A stretch of DNA of 64,000 nt, taken from contig JANPYM010000001.1 in assembly GCA_025890175.1 (NCBI GenBank), positions 5,226,909 through 5,290,908 of the forward strand. Reading direction: 5' to 3'. Below the pieces are notes generated by a model. It ran no database searches and was not told the DNA's origin. It worked only from the letters and a program-made list of their open reading frames with translations. The DNA comes from Ciborinia camelliae. Lineage: Eukaryota > Ascomycota > Leotiomycetes > Helotiales > Sclerotiniaceae. The translations under genes were made by a program, and so were the position numbers. Shown here in pieces: positions 32,623-44,190 of the stretch (positions are counted from its first letter, which is position 1; each line of letters begins with the position of its first letter).

Positions 32623-33842
32623 TGAGTTTAGACGGGGTAGAGTTTCGCTGACGCGCTAAGCCCAATCGAGACGGTATTCGCTACATCTTACACAACAGAG
32701 GAGGGAACAGGTAGCCTTGTAACGGAGGCAAATCTGGAATTTCTTTGTACCTATGATCTAGAATTAGTCCAGCTAATAGGGAGCTTTTATCCCGACAATT
32801 AAGCTATGAAAGTGACGGCCTCGAGATTTGGCGAAATCGCTTGAGTTGGCGCCTTCGCGTAAGTCAACTGACCTTTCCTGCCGTCCTCTTTACATGGCTT
32901 TCCATAGGTACTACATGGCCGATCGTAATGAGAAGACAAAACTACAAAACCATCCCCGTATGAGAAACTATAAATAGCGGCATTACTCAAATAATCTAGC
33001 TCTGGGAAATCCTCTCCAAATCCCCGAGATTCTGTACGATGGACAGAGATGTGCCGAGTGATCCAATGCTTCCAGATATCGATGAATACGGTGAAGTAGA
33101 TATTGAGACTGTGGGTGACTGGCTCATGATAAATCGCAGCAGTAGTCAAACTCTAGGGAACCAGGAGCTAGGAGCTAGTTTAATTATATCGATACGTTTG
33201 GTATAATGTTTGCATCTATCTTATTGAAGATGAATGTTACAGTTGCAAAAATGATGCAAAGCTCGACCAAGTGCAAGTCAAGTGAACAGATGGATGATAT
33301 CCTTTCTTTCTTGTTTCCCCTCACGGCTTCTCGTCTCACCCAAGAACTGCGGCTACCTAATCACATGAAATTGTTCCGTAAACAGACAAACCACGATTGA
33401 AATGTCGAAAGGAAAGTAACGCTTCGGGGAAAGGGAATATGAAATTGGTTTGATTTCCCTCGAGTTATTATTTTGAGAATCAACCCATTGATTTCATGTA
33501 TACCTCCATTTTCAGATGGGAATACTGAAGAATGATCTCTTTACTAAGCATCCTTTCCCAGTTTACCATCATAGACATCCGAGTTCGATTTTCACTGAAG
33601 AGAGAAACATTAAGAGTCAGTACGTTGTAGATTTGAAGACATCTAATGAATATCGAAATAGATTTCCTCCCTTGGCACCTCAATTTATAGGAATGCTCCG
33701 TGTTAAACAGCTATGCAAAACCGTGTTACCAATTAAGCCACTTGTAGCTCATAATACGATTGAAATGGTAGCCATTCGAGAATGTGATGAACGCAGATAA
33801 ATTCGAACGTATTTAGAGCTCATTCAACTTGGCCGCCAGTGC
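32623..33842. other. Gene-free region
   Basis: The open frames here (32799-33149 minus, 33206-33400 plus, 33516-33800 plus) either lack an ATG or show no family resemblance or splice partner. I see no RNA gene. Confidence 0.5.
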
Positions 33843-35074
33843 TTAATACAACTCAGAATCGCGCCCAACACATTTGAGGTACTCATAGTACAGTGAAACT
33901 CCTAGAGATGTGCATAACCTATCAAAAGCTGCCATGATCTCCCCCTCCGTGATATTCTGAGCCTCTTCATCCGTGATGGCTCTTGCTAAGAGTTCAATTT
34001 CTTCCATTTCGTTATCCCGTTCATTGGTATACTCATTCCTCTCCGTATCCCACCATCCAACTTGAACTGAGCCACATATCCTCCAGAATGCCAACATGGG
34101 AGCAGACTTTACACCATTGGCGGGACGTGCCCCGAGCTTCTGTGCCAAATGGCGTTTGACATGTGCAGGAATCTCGCGTATTTCGTTGTGCCCAAGGCAA
34201 TCAGATCGCATATCTTGATATGTTCCGTAATATCGTGAGTTTATGTCGTCGATATCACGAATGAAAAGAGAGAAGGGTTGACCGATCTCCGTCAACTGTA
34301 GTTTTGGCGTTATTTGAGCACCGTGTGCACCAGGACGACGAGGTATGATGGAGTTAAATTCGCGGTTCAACAAAACGTCTTCCCTAATCTTGGCAAACGC
34401 TCGGTCCAAACCATTTGTCATGTACCAACCATGTGCGATAGGACGTCCTCCAAAACAGTTGTGTAAGAAACGCGACTGAAATTTTGTGTTCGGTTGAGGG
34501 TGGATTTGCAACTCTTGTATCGGAGCCAATCTTCTCGCGACAGCAGGCATTCGCACCCCACTGGATAAGAAAAAATCGCGGTATGAGCCACCTCTGGTCG
34601 TAGATCCTCTTCAAAGTCAGCCACAGGTTACATAGATACTCGAGGCGATGAGTGAGATTCTGATTCTCCTTCGACGTTTGAAGCATTGTTTTTCCTTCTG
34701 TAATCTTCTGGCGGAGGTGTTCTAACGCAGTTAGTAAGCCAGTGTGCTTCCACGAGTGTGCTAACTTACGCATCATAAAGATCATCATCACTGATTGGTC
34801 TATGCTCAGATTTCACAGGAGATGATGAATCGTCATCAGGTTTGTTGTTGACAACTGGTGTGGTGTCTTTTAAACCATGATTGAACGGTTCACTCTTTAC
34901 ACTTGTATTTTTCGCGGCTTCCAACATTGCTACTCGTTCTCGCAATCTAGACAGTTCTGCGAGAATGGAATCCATGCCCGGAGGAGCATCTTCATTAAGG
35001 TGACCGTCACTTGCAGGCCGCTTCCCGAGAGCCTCTTTTGTGAGCCTGGGTCTTTTAGAAGTGCTTGGAAACAT
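33843..35074 (-). CDS. Hypothetical protein, possibly DUF6697-like, 370 aa
   Basis: I do not recognise a function. Exons 35074-34770, 34721-34632 and 34560-33843 have introns of 48 and 71 nt. The second acceptor is TTTTTTCTTATCCAG, and the frame closes. The N-terminal third is disordered and charged, with a short coiled-coil-like heptad stretch (MDSILAELSRLRERVAMLEA) and an NLS-like start (SKRPRLTKEALGKR). The C-terminal domain contains FLHNCFGGRPIAHGWYM, IIPRRPGAHGAQIT, LFIRDIDDINSRYYGTYQDM, PAHVKRHLAQKL and VGWWDTERNEYTNE. Its order (gene-specific Cys-Gly-Gly, PGAHGA, Y-G-x-Y, VGWW) resembles, from memory, the fungal DUF6697 domain. The alternative second donor GTATCT would change only a few residues but break the frame. 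Confidence 0.6.
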
Positions 35075-35707
35075 GTTGACGTTTGCTCTGGAGGATATTA
35101 GGGCTGTGTTTGTAAAATTTCATCAAAAGATACACAATGAGATTTGAATTAGTTTCCAAATAAGTTTGCGAGCAAAGAAAGCTGGTATCCAAGTACTGCT
35201 AGAGGACAAATATTCCTTATATCAATATCAATTTGACTTTATAAATATCCATCGGAAATTGCTAAACCGAAAGCCGACAGTGCTTTAATTGTGTACCAAA
35301 CTTTGTATCACCATTGAAGCTGTGGAGGTGACCAATAACCAACTTATCGTATCAGATATCGTGCCCGGAATCATTGCTCTTTCGGATCCTGAATTGTTTC
35401 AATGTTTTGTTCTGACATTTGAATCATTGTAGTAGATGCACCAATTCTCAACGAGACAATAAAACTGGCCTTCTAACATATAGGCATATAAAAATACTAT
35501 AGGTAGGGTATCTAGATTGTTGCGAAGAAAAGTTTCCTTCATGTCGACAGGGACGAGGTTTTGTAGCTTCTGCACGGACCAATCTACCCAGAAGCGCGTT
35601 CTCCTAGCTGCTCTCATCTCATCATCCTTCAAAAATATTCATAGAAATAATACACTCAAAACTATGTCTCCTCTTCCCTTCAGCCTCTCGACTCCCTGAT
35701 CGATGAA
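35075..35707. promoter_or_regulatory. Divergent region upstream of ARV1
   Basis: 633 bp lie between the starts of the minus-strand hypothetical gene and ARV1, so both promoters should be here. A minus-strand open frame (35399-35632) shows no recognisable family. I see no other feature. Confidence 0.4.
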
Positions 35708-36691
35708 ATGCCGATCTGTATCGAATGTCGATACCCGACTTCACAGCTCTACACTGAGTATTCCGGGGGTTCAACTGGCCATGGTGTACGCCTGACAGTA
35801 TGCAAAAACTGTGGACGATTTTGCGATAAATATGTTGAGCATGACTTTGTCGTTTTATTTATAGATTTGGTTTTGATCAAACCACAGGTATTTTCTCCCG
35901 ATTCAAAGGCCATAAGCGGGAGGTAACTAATGATTTTGGTCATTGGGAAGGTTTATAGACATCTACTGCATAATACTTTAATGAGAGAACATGATCAATT
36001 TGATGTATGATACCTACCCCCTCATCCTATTACCATCCCATGTTGACATTTGCAAAAGCCCTCAATAATTCGTCTCGGTATTCTTCTCCTACTATTCGAT
36101 GTTTACCTAACATGGGCGCGCATCGAAAAACAAACATCGGCCCCTGCCTCCGCTCCCACTGAAACAGACAATACCAATTTCCTCCGTCTAGCCGCGCAAC
36201 CCATCGTCTTCCAATACATATTCTTCCTAATCCTCTGCGCTCTCTCAACCCTAAGTTTCCACGTCTCCATCCGATTCCTTACCTCGTCGCCATTCTCGCC
36301 CTTAGTATTCCTCGGCCTCCTCCCGAAATACACACGTCCGAACTCAGTATCCACGGCACTCCTCGTTTCTTCCTCTACGAAACTATTCCCCATTCTTATG
36401 GTTATATGGGAATACGATGTGCCGGCTGCGGCGAGGAGTCTGGGATGGGCTGTTGTTGCGAATAATGTGGAGGCTTTGAAGATACTATTGGATTGTGGGT
36501 ATGGGACTGCGGCAATACTGGCAACGGTGGGAGCTATTAGTCGCTGGATGGTTGGAAGGGGAATCCTTTGGGCGGTGGGCTTGGATGGGGTTGATACAGT
36601 TGGGGATTCAGGGGTAGCGGCGGATGGGAAGGCTCTGTGGGCGGTCGTGGAATTGGCCAGGGAATGGGGTGGAAGGTTGGGATTAGGGTAG
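35708..36691 (+). CDS. ARV1: Arv1, sterol and lipid homeostasis protein of the ER, 288 aa
   Basis: Arv1 is an ER/Golgi membrane protein needed for sterol distribution, sphingolipid metabolism and GPI-anchor synthesis. Exons 35708-35887, 35951-36004 (exactly 18 codons) and 36059-36691 have introns of 63 and 54 nt. The Arv1 homology domain is unmistakable. Cys4 and Cys7 in MPICIECRYP and Cys32 and Cys35 in VCKNCGRFCDKYVEHD form a zinc-ribbon-like site. VLFIDLVLIKPQVYRHLLHN and the LRLGILLLLFDVYLTWAR-type membrane segment (here IIRLGILLLLFDVYLTWARI) follow. At least three further hydrophobic segments follow. The C-terminal third is Gly/Val/Ala-rich and poorly conserved, which is usual. It is convergent with VMA9. 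Confidence 0.95.
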
Positions 36692-37106
36692 TTGGGCGAG
36701 GGAGCTGGAGATTGATATGACATGACAAATATGAATGCTATATAGCTTAATTATTGGGGAACAGTGGAAGGGCTGATGGTAGAACACAGAGGGGCAGCTA
36801 CTACAAGCTTGCTCCCAGCAGATCTCTGTCTTTAAGTCCCCATTTGCCGAAAGCAAAGAAAGCATCTGCAATCCTCAAGTTCATCGCACAAGTAAAGATG
36901 TACCCAAGGCATACACCTGCTGCTACCGCCACACTAAGCTTATGGTTCCAAAGCTTCCATTTCCACAGTCGATCCCTATAAATATACACGAGCCGCATTT
37001 CATTTCTCGATTAAGAGTTGTACCCATCCCGATAACGCCGAATAATACATCTCACCCTTCTTCCTTCTATCTGCCATCATCAATTTATACGCCTTCGAAC
37101 AACCAC
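36692..37106. other. Shared 3' region of ARV1 and VMA9
   Basis: This is a 415-bp space between two converging genes. The minus-strand frame 36801-36998 contains a hydrophobic stretch but has no ATG context or splice link that I can defend. Confidence 0.4.
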
Positions 37107-37607
37107 TCAACTCATATGTCTCGCATACTCTGGTCTCAAGTCTCCCCTTCTGGGTACGATAAGTGGATGCCATTGTGCCAAGAACGTAATCGCTATAGCC
37201 ATTATTAGTATCAATCTTCTCCTCATTCTTCCTATTCTCCATTCCATGTAATCCAATTTGATGAGATAGGGACGCTACATACCCCACATGATATAACAAC
37301 TTGCGAACGACAGGATGAGGGAACTCCGCCAGATTCTGTACCCCAACACATTAGCCAAAAATGCACTCAAGCCTTCCGGTATCCATCCAAAGTAGATCCA
37401 GCCCAGTATCTCAGGGCGCTATATATACGTACGTTTGAGTTTCGCCTTTAGGAGAAAGAAACCATGCTGCGACAGAGGCGAGTACAACGATGATGAGGCC
37501 GATGATGATGCTCCAACTATTCAATCCATTTCGTTAGCTACGTGGCCACTCTCGCAGATCTAGAATACGCTTGTAATATAGTAAAATACGGCATACCCGT
37601 TTGCCAT
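37107..37607 (-). CDS. VMA9: V-type proton ATPase subunit e, 77 aa
   Basis: Subunit e is a small membrane component of the V0 sector that acidifies the vacuole and endosomes. Four exons: 37607-37597 (only 11 nt), 37516-37433, 37335-37283 and 37192-37107. The introns are 80, 97 and 90 nt, longer in total than the coding sequence. Spliced translation reads MANGWSIIIGLIIVVLASVA, then AWFLSPKGETQTIWRSSL, ILSFASCYIMWAITFLAQW and HPLIVPRRGDLRPEYARHMS. Both membrane helices and the conserved FLSPKG and LIxPRR.DL motifs are present. All four exons have matching phases and good GTATGY/GTACGT donors. The length is close to yeast Vma9. The gene is too finely split to show in simple open-frame searches. 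Confidence 0.92.
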
Positions 37608-37912
37608 GTTGACTGTTGTGATATTGAGGTCTGAATTTGGAGATTGGGGGTTGCTCTAGGTTGTTCTTAGGTATTCAAGGTTGAATGGAGCTTTGGTTCA
37701 AGGTTGCTCGCGCTAAAGGTTTGGCTTGGCGAGTCCTCTTCCTCTCCAGCTGATACATCTACGAAATACTTCATCCGCTCAATATGCACAGTAACAATGT
37801 TAATAATTCTTCCCTGATTATTTATGAATTGGCCGATTCAAATTGATTTGTTAAATTTAGCTGCATTTTATTTTCATCATTTTCCGTTTTTCTCAATATC
37901 AGGTTCCACAAT

Positions 37913-38887
37913 CTAGTTCTCAAATTTCAAGCCAGCTTCCTGTCGAACAGCTCCATAAATGGCAGCAATGTCACCAGCTGCGCCCTTGTGATTCTTCACT
38001 TGCTCCAAATGAGCATCTGCGACTTCGACGTCCTTCAATTGAGTGCCAGCGCTCTTCGCCAATGCCATTGCATGCCCTGCATCTTTTCTGGCTAAGTCGA
38101 CTGCAAATAATGGTTCCTCCCGTTTGTGATAATCGCCCGATAGCATCCTACTCGAATATGCGGTATATGGACCTGGGAACATTGTTTCGATGAATTGATG
38201 GAGGTTGTCGTTACCCAAGCCAGACTTCTCTGCAAGAACATGATCCTCCGAAAGAGTCTCAACCATATTGAGAATGAAGGTATTTCCAATTATTTTCAGC
38301 AGTGTGGCTTTTCCCACGGGCTGTCCACCGAAATCGATGATGGATCTGCCAATAACTCCTTTGGTGTAAGGCTTTACTTTCTCTACACTTTCTTTTGGCC
38401 CAGCAAGTACGCAAACGAGTTGGCCATTATCCGCCATAGCAGGGGCACCGAAAACTGGGCATGCAACGAAGTCTCCTCCCGCAGCACCAATCTTCTTTGC
38501 CAATTCTTCCGTGGTGTCTGGATGAACCGTCGAGCAATCAACGAATACCTTTCCCGATGCGCCATTTTTGATAGCTGCATCAATTGTCTCATTGATAGCA
38601 GCATCATCCCCTACACAGGTGAAGATGATATCTGATTTGGAAACAACATCTCCAATCGAAGAAGAGACGGTAGATTTGCCGGCTGGGAGTGATTTGCTAA
38701 GATCCTCTGCGCGCTTTGTTGTGCGGTTAAATATTATGAGGGGTTTATCGAGTTGTCCTTTTTCTACGAGGTTCTTGCACATGCCCTACAAAATTCGTCA
38801 ATTATCCATCTTCTTGTTGCGGGGTAGCTGGAGAAAGCTTACTCTGCCCATGTTCCCAAGACCGATCCATGCCACTTGAGGAGCCAT
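37913..38887 (-). CDS. 3-hydroxyisobutyrate dehydrogenase-like oxidoreductase, 305 aa
   Basis: This is an NAD(P)-dependent beta-hydroxyacid dehydrogenase. Exon 1 (38887-38843) encodes MAPQVAWIGLGNMGR, carrying the GxGxMG dinucleotide-binding motif. A 57-nt intron (38842-38786) leads to exon 2 (38785-37913). FNRTTKRAEDL is the second Rossmann strand, CVGDDAAINETI and VDCSTVHPDTTEELA the substrate loop. GKATLLKIIGNTFILNMVE carries the catalytic lysine, and FAVDLARKDAGHAMALA is the C-terminal helical signature. The family includes valine-catabolic 3-hydroxyisobutyrate dehydrogenases and glyoxylate/succinic semialdehyde reductases. No clear mitochondrial presequence is seen, so a cytosolic 6-phosphogluconate-dehydrogenase-like paralogue is as likely as the mitochondrial enzyme. 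It is divergent from ARG2. Confidence 0.9.
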
Positions 38888-39749
38888 TTTGTCCAGGACT
38901 TTTGATGAATACAATTATCTGTAGGTTCGGTAAGGAGATGTGAATTTTATTGTTCGAATATTAATTTGGAAGATTCTCAAGGCTATTTATATGATGAACA
39001 TGTGCATACCTGGGAATTGATATTCGGTCCCGATATTGGATTTACGATTACCTACCTACCTAGGTAGTACTCCGTCCATACACTACACTTCATCTCCATA
39101 TCGGAGTTACAGCATCGCCCAATGCCACTTCACATACGTCAGATTCATCTCCGCTTTCCACTTTGGTTTCCACTCGTGACAAGACGGAGGTATCTTTCCT
39201 ACCTACCTGGGTAGGTACAAAGTTACGACCGCCGATATACTTATACCTACTTATTCTTCACAACAACCGGATACTACCTACTTACTGTATAGCATAGGAT
39301 CTTTTCACGAAGCGACTAATAATTGTCCTATACAGGATCGGAGAACTCGATTCGAAGTTCGGTACAGGTACCCGTTACGTTATTCAGATGAGATCTGTTT
39401 GTGACGCCCAATCAGAATGTGAGGTTTGTGGATTTTCTCTCGTCATTTTCATCATTTTCACGTGTGACAGAGCTTTATCGCATAGCGCTATCGGATTAGT
39501 GTGGAGAAATTAAATGGTGCTTCGCACAAGCATTGATATTAAAATGCTTAAAATGCCTCTCCTTCTTTGTTACAGTGCAACAATATATCTTCACATGGAA
39601 ACCCCTCCTTTTTCCATTTTGTCATTCATACTACTCACAAATGAACCCTTGTGAATAATCCAAATCAACATGCAATATGTTACTGCAAAATTTAGCCTTG
39701 AAAAAGGGCAGAGAAGCGGCTGGTCATAACGTGAGCCAATGTCCGATCT
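38888..39749. promoter_or_regulatory. Divergent dehydrogenase/ARG2 intergenic region
   Basis: 862 bp contain both promoters. Clusters of CTACCTACCTAGGTAG lie at 39050-39066 and 39204-39218, the densest occurrence of this palindromic word upstream of genes in the window. Short ATGs precede 39750 (for example 39670), which could form upstream frames or an unrecognised first exon. Confidence 0.4.
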
Positions 39750-42034
39750 ATGGTGGAACAACTGCTAACATTCTATAAGATCGAGATATTGACGAAACGT
39801 GGGACTAATCTTGGTCAAAATAACGATATATGGCGCAGTTATACTTCGAATCAATCTGCAGCTAGTCGAGTGAAAAGGGAATTGGCAAAAGAAACTTGCG
39901 AAAAGCTTTCAACCCAACATCAGGCCAAGAAGAAGGCTAAAGCTGTTGATAGAGTAGGTTATACCATCGAACCATTCAATTGATATGCTTACAAGCTTAG
40001 GACTTCTTTCTATCTGTCCTTGGTTCCTCTGCCACTAAACGAGAAGCACGCTCTTATATCCAAAACTTCAAGCCTCCAACTAGCGCACCTCCAAAACCGA
40101 AAGTACAAGAACCCACCCAACAGGAAGCAGCTGAGAATGGAGCCAACTTGGGAAGCATTTATACAGCCACACGAGCCGTGGCAGAGAGTCCGAAATTTGT
40201 ACAACAACCAGTCTTGTCAACATCCACATCGGTGAGGTCGCCATTACATGTAGCACTGGTGAAAATCAGAGCTCCGCAGCTACTCGATGATCAAACACTA
40301 AATGGAATCGGCAAAACATTATCACAATTGAGCAGGCTCGGGTTAGTGAGTACCGTCGTGGTGGATTGGGATGATGGAAGCGATACTCCCTTGAAAATAT
40401 CCACTTGCGAATGGAGAAACAGGGTTAAAGAGCAGGCTGCTCGTGTTGTGGCTGCCATTGATGCCAGTGGGACAGAGGCACGGCTGGTAGACAATGTGAT
40501 AGGAGTCGCAGAGAATGGATCCGATTTCAAAAAAAAGCAACCTTATTTGAAAGGCAGGGTCCATGTCACACTGCGGGAGCTATTGATGACGCCCTTGAGA
40601 CGTGGTGTACTCCCTATAATTCCTTCGATAGGACATACAGATACTACCCAGACGGCAGTGCCAACCATAGCTAGTGATGTGGTTTTGGCATTGACACAAG
40701 AATTTGCAGGATTTTGGGCTCCGCAATCACCCGATCAACACCCTATTGTTGTCAAGGAGCGCTTACAAGCCTTGCAAAATGAGGTATCCCTTGATCGTCT
40801 AATCTTGATTGATCCCCTTGGAGGTATCCCGGCATCCGATCGGAAGAATGGTTATCATGTTTTCTTAAACATGGAACAAGAATATGACCTGGTGAAGCAA
40901 GATCTTCTCCGTACTGGAGGAGTGTTTAGTAAAAAATTCCAGCAACCAACACCGGTAGAAGCGAGCCCGGATCTCAGCTACAAAGATGAGCTTCCCCTTT
41001 CCAATTTTACCGAACACCAATTCGGGAAGCTTAAAAATTCACCCCTACCCCTGAAAGATTCACTCGGAAAGCAAGATCCGAATTTTAAATTTCACTTAGA
41101 GAACTTGGAGCTGGTTCGAAACGCTTTAGCGATATTACCTTCCAGTTCTTCTGCTTTGATAACCACACCTGACGAAGCAGCTAATTCCGGAAAGCAGCCA
41201 AAATTTAAGGCTGCCGGAGTTGGCACACGAAGACAACAAAATCCCCTAATTCATAACCTACTCACGGATAAGCCGGCCTTTTCTTCGTCGCTTCCTGTTG
41301 GGAGATTAGGACCACTGAATATAACTAAACCAACTTCGCCATCCACTAAACTGGCTCCAACCACTTTTGCAAAGCATGGGATGCCAGTGACCATTTTCCC
41401 AGATCCAAAGACTACTCTTTGGCAACCACCTGTCGCTGGTATCTCGCAGATAAGGCTGACCGATCCTCAAATAGATCTTCCCCGTCTGGTTCACCTCATT
41501 GAAGACTCTTTCAACAAGAAACTCGATGTCCAGGATTATTTAAAACGTGTTAATAATCGTGTAGCTGGAGTTATTATTGCTGGAGAATATGAGGGAGGGG
41601 CACTGCTGACATGGGAACTCCCACCTGGTGTTCCTGATGATGGAAGTGAAGAAAGTCGAAAGCGGATGGTACCGTACCTTGATAAATTTGCTGTCCTAAA
41701 GAAGAGCCAAGGATCCGGCGGCGTTGCAGACGTTGTCTTCAAGTCTATGGTCCGAGATTGTTTCCCCGGTGGTGTATGTTGGAGAAGTCGCAAGGTAAGA
41801 GAGAACATTTCTCTCGTGGTTTTTGACTTCATATTGACTCAACTATAGGATAATCCAGTGAACAAGTGGTATTTTGAGCGCAGTAGAGCCACTCTAAAGC
41901 TTTCTGATACGAATTGGACCATGTTCTTCACGACGCCGGAAGAGAACATGGATCATCAAACTTTCAAAGATTATGAGGCTGTGTGCAAGGTGATTAAACC
42001 ATCATGGGCAGACAAAAAGGGAATTCAGGATTGA
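39750..42034 (+). CDS. ARG2: N-acetylglutamate synthase, mitochondrial, 727 aa
   Basis: This enzyme catalyses the first step of arginine synthesis, acetyl-CoA plus glutamate to N-acetylglutamate, in the mitochondrial matrix. Exons 39750-39953, 40001-41794 and 41849-42034 have introns of 47 and 54 nt. The start is the least certain part, though the leader is basic and Ser/Thr-rich as expected for import. Recognisable segments are [20 protein letters not shown] and [20 protein letters not shown] with [13 protein letters not shown] of the inactive amino-acid-kinase domain. [20 protein letters not shown] and [10 protein letters not shown] follow. The C-terminal acetyltransferase domain has [59 protein letters not shown] (acetyl-CoA loop) and [17 protein letters not shown]. 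This arrangement is fungal Arg2, not the bifunctional Arg7 type. Feedback inhibition by arginine is a family property. Confidence 0.93.
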
Positions 42035-42976
42035 GCCTTATTGCCCGGCCATGGAAGCTTCGTAAACACTACGAAGCTCGGTATATTCGGTACCCGTAGG
42101 ACCAGGATGCGTCTTTCCCTCCAACCAAAATCGCATTGGACCCTCTTTGACGGAGGAGATCATAACCGGCAAACTGTCTGGAACTTTACCTTGCCCGAAA
42201 AAAAGATGGCAAGAGTAATTTTGGATAATGAGGTAAGAATCACCATGTGGTTGATATCATACTTGGACGTAATGTCCCGATCCTTGGATGATGGGTATGA
42301 TACTCTTCCGTTTGGTCTTCATAGATCGTTGGAAATATTATCAAGTCAAAACCCATGTGCCCAAGAATGGGGGTCGAAGTGTACGCAATTCATCCGGCAC
42401 TTTCGAAGTTCGTTCGAGGAACAAAATCTCAAAACTTATTATTGAAGATAAGACGTTAATTACCTACCGGTAATTGACATTAGGTAATGTCATCAGAGCT
42501 ATGCGGGGTATGTCATTTAGTTACACATAGCTCAATTATTATTGGGAACTGGGCAATACTTGGAAAGTTGCATTTGGAGATACCCTCGAATATTACAGTT
42601 TGATCGATAGGATATTTGTTTGTAGCAATATGAAATTGATGACATAACTAAGAGCTTTCTTCCTAAACAAAACATCATGATTTTCCATGCAATGGTTAGA
42701 CATCCAGATGAAGATGAAGATGAACTGATATTTATCATAGTGAATTATCATAACTATACCATATCTTATTTAAACCTGCTGTATGTGATCCGAATCAAAA
42801 TCAAAACAACATTGTTATCAGTGAGATCAGCTCTCACGTGAAGTTTATTTTTAGGCGAACTAAGCTGTCATTTCCATGTGAGCAAGCAACCTCAATCTGC
42901 TGAACCATAAATTAAACAAAGCCCACCAGGGAATCATAAATCACATATCTGGACACGATACGCATACGCATACAAT
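42035..42976. other. Intergenic region between ARG2 and the BAR-protein gene
   Basis: A frame at 42041-42445 starts with TTG, lacks family resemblance and overlaps the expected ARG2 3' UTR. I do not call it a gene. A perfect short hairpin lies at 42056-42078. Confidence 0.5.
42056..42078 (+). other. Perfect 9-bp hairpin in the ARG2 3' UTR
   Basis: AGCTTCGTA and TACGAAGCT are exact inverted copies separated by the 5-nt loop AACAC, 21 nt past the ARG2 stop codon. It could be an RNA stem in the 3' UTR. No protein-binding role can be assigned from sequence. Confidence 0.55.
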
Positions 42977-44190
42977 ATGAACATGGATTTCTCCAAGTTC
43001 TCAGCATTTGGCAAGAACGTCTCGTAAGAACAAATTCCCAAGCTCCCTCACCAAGGGATATCATTTACTCATAAGCTAATGATCCAATCCATAGTGCCTC
43101 GTTCACACCTTTCGCAGCTCGAACACAACAATATGTGAAGGAAAGACTTGGCCAGTCTGAGGATAAGGTGATTTGATGTGTGCGCCACACGAAGAGAATC
43201 GCAAATTAATATTTGGTGGTAGACTCAACTTCCTCCCGATTATATTGAGTTAGAGAAAAGGGTCGACGCATTGAAGAAGGTTCACCAGAAGATGCTATCT
43301 GTCACCTCAAATTACTCCCACGAAGGTTACGATTACCCGCAAAATCTGACTGAATCGGTTTGTCTCTCTATTCTTCACTAGGTATGATAACCCTGCTAAT
43401 ATGCCACCAACCATAGTTCAACGATCTCGGCCGCACCGTATCTGAGAAAGTCCATCTCCTCTCCTCTGCTACCTCCCCCGCTGAAGCTCAAGCCGCACTC
43501 ACTGCTCCTCCATCTGCCAAACCTCAACCAAAAACTTTCAACCACGCTATCGCTCGCGCCTCTTTAGCCTGTAGCCAAATCCTTCAACAACAAAATACCT
43601 CTGGAAATGAAGATCCTTTGGCTACCGCTCTTGAGAAATATGCTCTCGCCGAAGAACGTGTTGGAGAGGCAAGACTCGCACAAGATAGTCAGATTCAAAG
43701 CCGTTTCCTCGCAGGTTGGTCCACAACATTGAACACCAATTTAATGTTTGCGACGCGTGCAAGAAAGAGCGTAGAGAACTCGAGATTAATGCTTGATGCT
43801 GCAAAGGCAAAGGCTAAGAACCCAGGTTGGCATTTGCCGGGCCAAGCACCTGCTCAACATGATGGTCATGAGGATGAGGTTACGAGTGAGGAAGCTAGAG
43901 TAGAGATTGAGCAAGCCGAGGATGAGTTCGTTGGACAAACTGAAGAAGCTGTTGGTGTTATGAAGAATGTACGTTTCGTCTTTTTCATGCATATTATAGG
44001 AGATAAAACTAATGCGTAAACCTAGGTCCTCGATACCCCCGAACCCCTCCGAAACCTTGCCGATCTTATCGCCGCCCAGCTCGAATTCCACAAGAAGGCA
44101 TATGAAATTCTTAGTGAACTTGCCCCCGTTGTTGACGGTCTTCAAGTTGAGCAAGAAGTGAGACGTTCCGAGGCATTTTCCGCCTTATAG
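42977..44190 (+). CDS. BAR-domain protein of the Gvp36 type, 323 aa
   Basis: This is a membrane-curving protein of Golgi and endocytic vesicles, by similarity to yeast Gvp36. Five exons: 42977-43023, 43095-43167, 43223-43357, 43417-43968 and 44026-44190. The introns are 71, 55, 59 and 57 nt, and all phases agree. The N-terminus MNMDFSKFSAFGKNVSS...PFAARTQQYVKERLG is an amphipathic start. LPPDYIELEKRVDALKKVH opens the first BAR helix. FNHAIARASLACSQIL and YALAEERVGEARLAQDSQIQ with FLAGWSTTLNTNL follow, then MFATRARKSVENSRLMLDAA and the acidic EARVEIEQAEDEFVGQTEEA helix. LADLIAAQLEFHKKAYEILS closes the domain. The gene symbol is left empty because paralogues exist. Confidence 0.9.

Noticed and set aside
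32799..33149. 116-codon minus-strand frame
   Set aside because: It starts with TTG, has no family resemblance and no splice partner.
33680..33760. Minus-strand text GTGGCTTAATTGGTAACAC, like a tRNA D-arm
   Set aside because: No matching T-arm, acceptor stem or GTTCRANNC box could be found, so I do not call a tRNA.
42041..42445. 134-codon frame after ARG2
   Set aside because: It starts with TTG and lies in the expected 3' UTR; no domain is seen.
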